This document shows positions 22,293 to 31,130 of a DNA stretch of 64,000 nt, one piece after another. Each line of letters opens with the position of its first letter. The first letter of the stretch is position 1. The translations under genes and the position numbers were made by a program. The DNA is taken from the NCBI GenBank assembly GCA_030248295.1, contig JASANH010000846.1:434001-498000 (forward strand), written 5' to 3'. Under the pieces are notes generated by a model, which had not been told where the DNA came from, ran no database searches, and was given only the letters and a program-made list of their open reading frames with translations. Source of the stretch: Mesodorylaimus sp. YZB2_4. Taxonomy: Eukaryota > Nematoda > Enoplea > Dorylaimida > Dorylaimidae.

Positions 22293-23486
22293 ATGACGAA
22301 TCCGTGGAAAGTGACGCTGATCAAACTTTTGCCAAGGGCAAAATCGGCCCCGCCATCGAGGAAACAACCCGCCTCAGCTCAGAGAAGCCGATCAGCCCCA
22401 CCGTGGAGAAAGGGATATGCTCCACCGCGAAGGAACGTGTCACTTCGAGAGCCGATCGACGAGTCGATGAGGACGGCGAAGGACGAGCCGACGACTCGTG
22501 AGACGACGAACCCGTTGGTGCAACTGACTGAAGGAGATCTGCAAACTAACTTCTCGGCTAAGCTCCTGCAACAGATGGCCCGACTGAAGCTGATGCGCAA
22601 TCAAGCCCTGCACCTGATCGAGCAAATGCGGCGCACGGCGCAACCGAACGCCAGTTTCCAAGGCGAGCGTTTGGTGGCCTGCGATGCGGGCGCGGTGAGC
22701 GATCGAGTCAAAGTCATCGCGGTTCTGAAAGAAACGCTAGACGGCACGTTCAGCGATCAGCCGGTCTTGGTCAAGTACATGAGGGAGCTGATCGCCATGG
22801 AGGAAGAGGCGGAGAAGGCCCAGGACCAGTTCCTCCGTCAGGTCATGATTTACTGGTGAGTGCAACGGGCCGTTTCCGCAATCATCTGGGACATGGCCCA
22901 AATTAGAGGGGATCGCAATTTGGTATAGGATGTCTTGGGATGTCCCAAGGCGGACGGAGGATTAAAAGTGGGAGGCCCCATGCAGGTCATGTCTAGATGA
23001 ATGCGAAAATGACGACCCCAGGGGTTTGATGGACCTTCGTGACCTGGGATGAAGCCAACCCAACGCGCGGTTCGTTTTTGCTTATCATGCCTTGTTTGTT
23101 GCAGCGTCGCTCCGCTTCATGCGTTCGTGTGCGAGGCATACCCGGCCATAATGAACGAATATGACTTGTTGGACAAGCGGCGTAAAGAGTACGACGAAGT
23201 GCGACGTCGAGTGGGCGTGCAGGGGTTCACGACTTCCATCAGCAGTATCCGAGAGATGGCGAGGGCAGCGGACCCGCGCGTGAGGCGTCTGCGGCAGATG
23301 GTTGTAGAACAGGCGCAGTCCCTGCAGGCTTGGCTCGAAAAGACTCCCCATATCCAAATGATGTTCGCCAAGGCCATCGCGTCGTTCGTCTTGGCCGAGG
23401 CACACTACTACATGCGCGTCCACAAGTCCACCAGCACCATCAAGCCGCCCGATCGTCGTAGCCGCTGGGCAATCGCACAGGAATGA
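22293..23486 (+). CDS. Helical, coiled-coil protein, possibly BAR-like
   Basis: Two exons, 22293-22855 and 23105-23486, with a 249-bp intron (GTGAGT...TTGCAG); about 314 residues from the ATG at 22293. The first about 85 residues are basic and Pro/Ser/Arg-rich. The rest is almost entirely helical and charged: LQQMARLKLMRNQALHLIEQM, YMRELIAMEEEAEKAQDQFL and YDLLDKRRKEYDEVRRRV are typical heptad-type stretches. The last of these resembles the tip region of BAR domains (KRRKEYD). A membrane-curvature BAR function is therefore suggested but not proven; a generic coiled-coil protein is the alternative. It follows SMAP on the same strand. Confidence 0.6.
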
Positions 23487-25046
23487 AGCGATCGAAGATC
23501 AAGGATGCTTGGTGGTTCGACTCATCTTACAGTAGTTTTGAGTGAACGTTGCTTGTACTGAAAATAATTGTTACTTGTGCTGTTCTGCATGGGAAACGAA
23601 GCCTACGAGGAAATTATGAAGTTCCGCTGTTTCTTTGCTGCGAGTGCAGTAGGATATCCTGCTCACTCACGCTAGTGCATCGTTGGGCGGCGGCGAAGGA
23701 GGGAATGTGACCAACCGAAGTCGGCGGTACAGAAGCTGACTGGCCCAAGGCAAGTCTCGCGACTATCCAGGTACCTGCGGCTGAAATATCAACTCGAGAG
23801 GTTGACGTCTCCCAGCCAGGGGAGATCAATAATTGATTTCCCTCTCACTATGAGCCGATAGGCGTGGGTTACACTTGCACCCTCACATACAAGTGCCTTG
23901 ACTGGCCCGTGGTCTGGTGGCATCTACCTCTACCCTGGACGCGCAAGCATCATCTAGTCTAGGGGCAATCGTTTCGTGAAAATGTGACTCTTCACGCTCA
24001 CGGTCAGTGTGCGTACCTGCGCTTGATGATACTCGTATGGTACGAGTCAAACATTGAATGTCGTTCCAGCCCAGCTTCACTCAAACAGCGCTTCTGTCCC
24101 CCTCACTTATTACCCCGGAGGTAAAAACTGTTATGTGGATATGTAGTGTCGCAAGATATATTTGGTGCACCTTTTTGGTTTTCATGTGCACAATTTTGTT
24201 CTCCCTCGTCATTTTCCTTGTCACTAACTGCTATTATAAGAGTCTCCATACCAGCATGGATGCCCAATACGAGTATATTTGTGCAGTCTTATAGGCCGAA
24301 TCTGTTTGAAACTACCGTCTAAGCTCCTTACTTATACGAATATCTCCCGGGTCAGACCACTTTGAAATCCTATATAGCTCTACAAGCGGGCCTGCATATA
24401 CATTGTACCATCAAATTTGAGGAGGTTGACCTCTTTGAACCGATTGAAGAAAGAAGATTTCGATTTAGGGTCAATGCTATTAGTCGGCCAGCGTTTTGTT
24501 CGTGTACTCCATTGTACAGAGGCACCTGCTCCCTTCCTCCCCCGATCACGTGAGGGTCCAAGGGAACATCCGCCATGGCGGTGCAGTTTCTGTATATCTT
24601 TTGATAGTGAGAGAGGGTCAGCGGTCTTTCCATTTTGATGGTGTTTGACATTGTTTTCTGCTGTGCACACACCTACGAGGAAACGCCCTAGAGCCAGCCG
24701 GGTACGTAGTTCACTGCTCCTTCGATTTCATCTTTAGGTATTTGACTCACGCCACCTGCGCTTAGGCAAGAGGGTGGTGGTCTGACTGAATCTAGTTAGG
24801 AGGTGCCACGTCTTTCGACTGGTGACGTATCCTGGGTGCTGTTCTAGCGTGACCGATATTCGCAAACCTGTTCTTGAATATTACTATCGCCTACATATAG
24901 GAGCACTTGGACACGTCAATACGCTCTGTCGTCGAACCAGCCGAGTACGCAGTCAAACCGATTCCGGGTCTTTTTAGCCAAGTCGAATTTCTTACACTAC
25001 CAAAATAGTATTGGAGGACAAGCATCAAAAGGCGAGCGCTGGCGAG
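23487..25046. other. Intergenic; contains a dispersed repeat word
   Basis: No supportable gene. A short plus-strand frame at 24058-24294 has a hydrophobic stretch but no other support. Around 24347-24382 the sequence GGTCAGACC-CTTTGAAATCCTATAT recurs at about 51829-51854, hinting at an uncharacterised repeat. Confidence 0.35.
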
Positions 25047-26321
25047 ATGTGCGACGAGTCTGATCGAGAGACCATGCTCTATCAACATTCTTATTATCGG
25101 CTATCAACGGACGAGAAGCGACTGATCGACGAATTGCGTACTCGTGTCAAAAATCAATTGACACCTCGCTATGATACCGATTTCAACTTGTATCGTTGGA
25201 TCAAACTCGTCGAGCGTACTTCCAAAAAAGGAGTTATTGATTCGGCCGAGAAACTCTTAAGAAATCATTTACGTCTGAGAAAGTCATTGAACCTTGACTC
25301 GGACGATTTGCCGTCATTCGATGAGAACCCTGTACATTCGAAACGCATCCTTGCTCGGGGCTATCTTCACCTTGTGCCGTCTAGTAATCGATACATCTGG
25401 TGGATGGATTATCCCGAGGTGAATGTGGAAGCAATTTTGAATACGTACTCGGCTAGGGACATGGTCACGTGGCAAATATTTTTGTTCGAATATATGCTAC
25501 GTGTGGCAAATGAACGAGAAAAAGAAACTGGTGCCATGTCTGGCATATGTGGAATATTGGACGTCAAGAATTTTTCTGTTACTCATGGTTTTATGTCATC
25601 GCTAAACAGTGGCCATCTGAGTTACATGACCCAGGTACTATATTATGAGAATTATCCCGAACTCGTTTATCCAATCAATATTATCAACGTCTCTCGAATC
25701 CTATTAGCACCTTATAAACTGATTCGTCCATTCATGCCTCACGATTTCACTGATAAGTTCCGTGTCTGTGACACAAATTTCAAAAAAGATTTATTAAACC
25801 AAATGACAGAAGCTGAATTGCCGGAGCAATTGGGTGGTAAAAATACGCGTGTGAAGTCACCTTTGCTGGCCCAAAAACCAGAGTCTTGCGATTATTATCA
25901 GCAGAGGAAGATAAGGGAAGGCAAGGAGAGTCCGTTGGCCGAACACCTTAGCCATGTTCAAATTCCAGCTCGAAAACGGAAAATACTTTATGTTGAATGC
26001 AAAGCAGAAGCCAAGCTGAGTTGGCACCTCGAAGCAGATGCTGAGTTCATGTTCGGCGTTTACTTTATGCCAGCAAAGGCAAAAATGGATTATGAACCGA
26101 GAAGCAAGGAGAAGGCGGACGTGCTAGAGAAAGCGGATATGGTAGTGCCACTTATGCTCGTCGTGACCAGAGTGCCCGAGACGGGTTATCACAAGTGCTC
26201 GGAGAACGGTATCTACTATCTTGTATTTTGCAACAAGCATTCCTGGTTCTACCGGCGTAATGTCCAAGCAAAGATTGATGTGGATGGCGAAGTGAAGAGA
26301 GACTTGGCCGAGCTGAAATAG
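25047..26321 (+). CDS. SEC14-like lipid-transfer protein with CRAL-TRIO and GOLD domains
   Basis: An intronless 424-residue frame from the ATG at 25047. Residues about 20-80 match the CRAL-TRIO N-terminal segment (LRTRVKNQL...RWIKL...AEKLLRNHLRLRK). Residues about 100-270 form the CRAL-TRIO lobe, including GICGILDVKNFSV and YYENYPELVYPINIINVSRI, the family signature. The C-terminus, about 300-420, is GOLD-like (WHLEADAEFMFGVYF and a final YYLVFCNKHSWFYRRNVQAKI). The layout equals animal SEC14L2 and nematode CTG proteins, which bind hydrophobic lipids or phosphoinositides in the cytosol. Lack of introns in a neighbourhood of split genes could reflect retrotransposition or lineage-specific loss. 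Confidence 0.9.
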   Translation: MCDESDRETMLYQHSYYRLSTDEKRLIDELRTRVKNQLTPRYDTDFNLYRWIKLVERTSKKGVIDSAEKLLRNHLRLRKSLNLDSDDLPSFDENPVHSKRILARGYLHLVPSSNRYIWWMDYPEVNVEAILNTYSARDMVTWQIFLFEYMLRVANEREKETGAMSGICGILDVKNFSVTHGFMSSLNSGHLSYMTQVLYYENYPELVYPINIINVSRILLAPYKLIRPFMPHDFTDKFRVCDTNFKKDLLNQMTEAELPEQLGGKNTRVKSPLLAQKPESCDYYQQRKIREGKESPLAEHLSHVQIPARKRKILYVECKAEAKLSWHLEADAEFMFGVYFMPAKAKMDYEPRSKEKADVLEKADMVVPLMLVVTRVPETGYHKCSENGIYYLVFCNKHSWFYRRNVQAKIDVDGEVKRDLAELK

Positions 26322-27103
26322 GGCTTGTATAGCATCAACAATAAGTAGGCATTAAATGAGTGGGTCGTGTGTAAACGTGCATTGTTATTTTGTATTCGCT
26401 TCGGATTACAGTTTTGCAAACATGTTTTCCCCATCAAAAATACGCATGTGTGGGGGATATGGCTTCTATGCATCACCTGCGTGGACCCCAAACAAGAGTT
26501 TTGATAATTACAGTAGCATTATTTGCCATATCAATTCGCCCTGGCTGGCTAGCTTGGCACGTATAGGTTTCTTCTTCAGAGGCCCTCTTGGTGCTAGAAC
26601 AATCTATAGCATGAGAAGCAACTCGCAGTTGACAGGCCAAATTGCATGGCGATGTTTGGTATTAAAGACTCTTAATGGCTTATAAACCATTAAATGTTAT
26701 CTCAGCCGTCGATTCTGTCACTAATGTAGGCTTAGCACTGGGGCAGGGGCTCGACTTTTTTATATGCGAGTACGAGATGCTGCAGGAATTCCAAGAAAAT
26801 AACTAGTCTTGCATTTGTGTAGTACATGCTAAACAACCTGTTTTGCGATCACTTGTTTTCAGCAGTTCGATTGTGCCTTAGTGGTAAAAGGTTGCCCCTC
26901 TTTTTGTTCTGGGTCTGCCCTACTGACCTCAAGGCAGGGGGACAGCTCTATAGCTATAGCCACCAGAGACCACCGCCTGCAGCCTTGTTACCAGAGAAGC
27001 TTGGTTTCAAACTATTGGTGATGTGCGTATCAGCTAGGGCTTTGAAAGGACTGCAGAAATTTATCGAACTAGCTTACGGAAGCGCTGCGTATGATGCTCA
27101 TAG
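26322..27103. other. Intergenic; flank of the BEL/Pao insertion
   Basis: No supportable gene. Confidence 0.4.
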
Positions 27104-27344
27104 TGTCGTCGCTTGTTTGCGCAGTGAAAGTTGATATAGCGGGCCGGCAGAATCACACGTTGATTTGATTTATATAGGTTATATTCCGATAGAGTACTTG
27201 ATAAACGACCGTACACTCGCTCCACATAAAACGACCCCTACCCTATGATCTCTCGAATCTTCAATCACCACCTTTACATTATCACTTCACATTCCCAACA
27301 TGCCTGGGCTGTGACGCCCTTGATCTTAGCTCGCGTTCGCGACA
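27104..27344 (-). repeat. 3' LTR of BEL/Pao retrotransposon (241 bp)
   Basis: Read on the minus strand it starts TGTCGCGAACGCGAGC and ends AGCGACGACA, so it has the canonical TG...CA ends. Its two end segments recur at 29684-29775. The five bases just outside (CATAG, 27099-27103) nearly match those outside the other LTR (TATAG), consistent with a target-site duplication. The purine-rich stretch adjoining its inner edge (minus strand, about 27345-27358) is a plausible polypurine tract. Confidence 0.8.
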
Positions 27345-27353
27345 CTCCGCCGC

Positions 27354-28264
27354 TTATTTGAAAGATCCATCTTCATCTTCGGGTATCTCGATTGGATACA
27401 GGTGGATGATTGATCGGTTGATTAATTGCCCGCTTGGCAGACGCACTGTTGCGGTTCGGGCTGGGTGATCAGGGTGGCTCTTGATTGCTTCTATTCGTCC
27501 CAGTTGCCACTTGCCTCGTGGTTGCCTTTTTGCGGCCATTGAACTTGATATCGATTGTCCTCGAATTTGATAGTTTCATTGAATATCTGCATGGCTTTCT
27601 TGTCGTCACGTTCATTGATTTGATCAGTGATGCCAATCTTCTCGAGTTCCCACAGGTCGTTGATTTGAGCTTGATCCTTGATGTGTGGCTCGAGGTGATT
27701 TAGATCTTGATTTTCGATTGCGACTGACGAGACAAAGCAGTTAAATGTTGAGGCTGGCTCAGCGCTTTTGATTTGGTTCTTGGTTTGGCCGAAAACGATC
27801 CACCCGAAGATAGAGTTGCGGAGATACAGGCTCCCGATTTCTTTGCTGTTTGCTTGCAGGATGCGCTCATATTCATTGATGCCGATGAGTACATCTATCT
27901 TGATCGTTTCTGATTCGTTTAGGATTGGATCAGCCAGATCGTAGGTGTCGAGAGTGTCCTTCAGATCCGCGAGCATCGCGGCGCTCCGCCATAGTGACTG
28001 AGCGATCTGCGGGACGACATTGACTTTGATTTTGATTCGTTGTCCACGTTTGCCCTTTAATTCGAGCTCCACGATTGCAGATTTGATTCGCTTTGGTTCT
28101 TTGGCTCCGAATGTGTACAGCATGATTTCTTCGTGCGACGTTGGTTTTATTGCGAGTCGCTTGATAAGCTCTTCGGTCACATATGTTCGCTGGCTACCGC
28201 TATCGAGAAGAATTCTTTCCTTGACTGATCGGGGAGTTTGACCCGACGCTTGGATATCGCCCAC
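27354..28264 (-). pseudogene. BEL/Pao protease joined to integrase C-terminal remnant
   Basis: The frame at 27491-28264 (minus) carries a retropepsin of the DUF1758 type with the catalytic motif LLDSGSQRTYV near its start and a downstream IFGWIVFGQ block. It reaches the opening residues of the reverse transcriptase region (DNRYQVQWP). A second frame, 27354-27539, encodes the end of integrase (RGKWQLGRI...RTATVRLPSGQLINRSI). The two meet out of frame around 27520-27540, marking the deletion junction. No active-site residues of the polymerase or integrase core remain. Confidence 0.8.
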
Positions 28265-29630
28265 AGCTGTCTGTAAAAGGACTGCTTGATTCTATGTGAA
28301 CAGACTGGTGCTTACGTCAGAAGCGAGAGTCGTTGTGGTTGCCCCAGTGTCGATATGCAGTGCCTTTGATCGCTTTTCGCAGAGGCTTGAACGATGGCTG
28401 GTGTCTCGTCAGTGATAGCACTTTGTTTTCGCCTAGCATTGGTCAGTTCGATGGCCAGGTTTGAGACATCGCCAGCAATGGTCCTTGAGTTCCCTCTTTC
28501 GCTCTGCAACTGTAGGCACTTGTTGGCATTCATCGGCCCAGTGCTCGCCCTCGCAGTAGACGCATGGAGAACGAGGGTTGTTCTTGATGACTTCTCGACT
28601 GGTGGTGGCTGCTTTTGACACATGGTTTGCTTTGTTCGTTCTGTTGATCATGAATGAATGGCTCGTTTTGGGCACGCTGGGTTTCCCCAATGTTCTGCCG
28701 CTGTGATGACTTGCCTGATCGTGACCCAGTGATTCGATCGAGCGCAGATGCTTTTCAAGATTGATTTGCAGTTGGCGCAAGCCTTCCATGTTCCGGGCAC
28801 CCTCAAGATTCACAATGGCTCGTTGGTGCATTCGAATGATTTCTTGATCGTTGCCAAAGCGTTCTCTGAGGAGCTGAACCGCCGTTTCGTAATTCTCGCC
28901 TGTGACAGCTAACCCATCAACCACTGATTTCGCATCGCCCGTTAGTTGAGCCACCAGATAGGCCATTTTCGTGATAGGCGCGACTGCATCATTCGCGCGA
29001 ACCGAGACGTTGAACGCGTCCCAGAATGGCTTGAATTGCAGCCGATCGCCACTGAACTTTGGTAACTCGAGTTTTGGCAACTTGGCGTGAATTTGTCCGA
29101 CGCCACTCCGGCCTTGATTCATACCAACTTGGTTTTCTGCAACTTGGTTGCTACGACCTTCTTGTCCGACGCGCTCACGTTCTATTCGAGCTTGCTGTTC
29201 GATTCGTTCCATATCCCACCTCATTCTTTGTTCCTCTTCTTGCAATCGTATCTGGAACTGAATTCGCTCAATCTCCGCGTTCACTTTGGCCTTTTCCAGC
29301 CTGGCCTTTAGCTGGCGTTCCTCTTTCTCAATCATCCGATTCTCAAAGCAGCCAATATCAGCGATCGCCATATCGTATTCGATCTCCATTTGGGCGTATT
29401 GCTCGCTTTCAGTAACAAACTCAGCCACAGCATCGTCCACAGGCATCGTCCACAGCGTCCGTGTAGTTGTCGTACTTGTTCTTATAGCCCTCGAATAGAG
29501 CTCGCAGACGGGCCTTATACTTGACGATCTCGTTCGCAGTTTCTACGTCAATGACGTCCACGTTTGGTTTCGCGTCCAGTAGGTGGCGAAGGGTGAGCTG
29601 TTTTCGTAGCCTCGCCGCCGCGACCGCCAT
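28265..29630 (-). pseudogene. BEL/Pao gag, broken by a 13-bp tandem duplication
   Basis: The N-terminal part (29421-29630) and the main part (28433-29446) are in different frames. At about 29431-29456 a 13-base unit (GCATCGTCCACAG on the plus strand) is present twice in tandem and accounts for the shift. The main part has a long coiled coil, the LPKLELPKFSGD motif with FWDAF (DUF1759), and ends at zinc knuckles (CVYCEGEHWADEC and CWRCLKPGHRTDQC). The stretch between 28265 and 28432 continues toward the protease but is interrupted. Confidence 0.8.
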
Positions 29631-29683
29631 TTCTCGATATCTTTGATAGCCGCAATCAACCGCGTTCTGCTACCAAATAATTC

Positions 29684-29775
29684 TGTCGTCGCTTGTTTGC
29701 GCATTTACATTGTCTCTTCACATTCCCAACATGCCTGGGCTGTGACGCCCTTGATCTTAGCTCGCGTTCGCGACA
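29684..29775 (-). repeat. 5' LTR of BEL/Pao retrotransposon, shortened (92 bp)
   Basis: Identical at both ends to the LTR at 27104-27344 but missing about 150 internal bases after TTTGCGCA. The outer flank is TATAG (29776-29780). Confidence 0.75.
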
Positions 29776-30668
29776 TATAGATCTAAAAATCAGTGATGGT
29801 TGTTTCGAGAGATAAATGTTTGATGACACTGTGATACGGATGAGTCCGTAGTACTCGAAGCAGTGACCAGTGGAGCTTTTGCACCACGCCAAAAACCCAG
29901 GGAAGCAACCAAGTCTTTCGACCTACCCCATGGCTTAAACATCTCCATGACCAGTGACGCTCCAAGCTACCGGCTCCATGCAGAGTATCGATTGCCAGTC
30001 GAGCCTCTACAACACCGCTGAGAGAAACTGATACCCATCGTACAACGCTTGTGATCGCCATCGACTCGCAAACCCTAGTGCTGTTTGGGGAAACTGTTTG
30101 TCAGATGGCTGCTACTTGTAAGATTAGTTGGATACCAAACATGACACAGCCCCCTGCTTGACCTCAAGTCAGATACACTTTACGTGTGAGAATATCTCCA
30201 CCTTCACTTGGTTCACCTCCAGCATTACGCAGACACAGTGAATTCCGAAGACAATGCACTCACATCAGAGCCAGTTGCTTGACACTCTGTAAAACAGTCA
30301 TTAAACTGCTCGATGTTTGCTGTTACCGTGCTCGTGTCTTGACGACTTTACAGTCAGTCTCTTTGAACTGGCTTCCTTTTTTGAAGTCACAAAGTGGACA
30401 AAACAAGTAAAACTAGTCACTGCAAAAAAGTTATCAACATCTGCATAACCTGCTCACACGCGCTAGCACAGCGCATACGAGCAGCTATGTCTCTAATCGT
30501 AAGCCCTGTCCCCCAGAGCGCATACATTCGAACATGCCAACAAACTCTCAACTGTATTTTACGTCGCATTGGGGGTCTGCGTCCCTTTACTTCGCCTTAC
30601 GTCGTTTCACGTCAAGGCGGCTTTTGAAACTTTCAAAACAAAATCTTTAAAACCTGCAGTAGGCAGTA
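29776..30668. other. Intergenic between retrotransposon and DOPA dioxygenase gene
   Basis: No supportable gene. A CTGCAG-TAG acceptor-like site at about 30654-30660 sits just before the next start codon and could mark a spliced leader or 5' UTR intron. Confidence 0.35.
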
Positions 30669-31130
30669 ATGGCCCTTGCACAGGCATTAGAAGAGGAGAT
30701 TAAAGAATATCATTTCCATATTTATTATTTTCAAAATAAGAATTGTCCTAATTCTGGTTGGCAAAATTATGCGGAGAAGCTGCAAAGCCAAATTCAAGAG
30801 CTGATCGATTCTGCTTTTTTCAAAGTACGTTTAAAGCGTAAGTTCGACGAGCCTGTCGGTCCTCATCCACTGCCTATGTTTGAAGTATGGTGTCCGAAAG
30901 AATCATTTAATCGCCTCTATTCTTGGTTATTACTGCACAGAGGTCCTTTGACCGTGCTTATCCATCCTCTCACCCGTGAAGAGTTGAAGGACCACACTGA
31001 GCGTGCAGTATTCATGGGCTCTCCAATACAGTTGGATCCGGCTATCTTGCGTGTGAATTTGGATAAGGTACCACTGGAATATCCAGAACTGGGTTTGGGA
31101 TATTCAGCCCCGTCAGATAAACAATGATTC
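30669..31130 (+). CDS. DODA-like: DOPA 4,5-dioxygenase family protein (horizontal-transfer candidate)
   Basis: A complete 152-residue single-exon frame. It has the features of the small DOPA 4,5-dioxygenase family of fungi and bacteria (Amanita dodA type): an N-terminal YHFHIYYF strand with a histidine pair; an RLKRKFDEPVGPHPLPMFEV block, where HPLPMFEV is the family hallmark; WLLLHRGPLTVLIHPL; and DHTERAVFMG near the end. The histidines in these motifs are the presumed metal ligands. The family opens the catechol ring of L-DOPA, giving seco-DOPA/betalamic-acid type products. Full length and an uninterrupted frame argue that the gene is functional. Animals generally lack this family. I recall a horizontally acquired DOPA dioxygenase (DODA1) linked to radiation tolerance in a tardigrade. 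Whether this gene is its ortholog is not shown here. The only nearby feature is the dead BEL/Pao element about 0.9 kb upstream. Confidence 0.9.

Larger units (their letters stand above)
27104..29775 (-). mobile_element. BEL/Pao LTR retrotransposon, internally deleted and inactive
   Basis: A minus-strand element of about 2.7 kb between LTRs at 29684-29775 (5') and 27104-27344 (3'). In order it contains gag, protease, the very start of the reverse transcriptase region, and then directly the C-terminal end of integrase. Most of the polymerase, RNase H and integrase is gone. A primer-binding-site candidate starting TGGTAGCAGAACG (minus strand, 29660-29675) lies eight bases inside the 5' LTR. The 5' LTR lacks about 150 bases present in the 3' LTR. 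The BEL/Pao order (gag with DUF1759, DUF1758 protease, integrase with DUF5641-like end) is established; the inactive state is seen directly. Confidence 0.85.

Noticed and set aside
24058..24294. Small plus-strand membrane protein
   Set aside because: Only a hydrophobic run in A/T-rich sequence; no family, no splice or promoter support.
29059..29415. Plus-strand frame opposite the BEL/Pao gag
   Set aside because: Antisense to a recognisable gag with coiled coil and DUF1759 motifs; no domain of its own.
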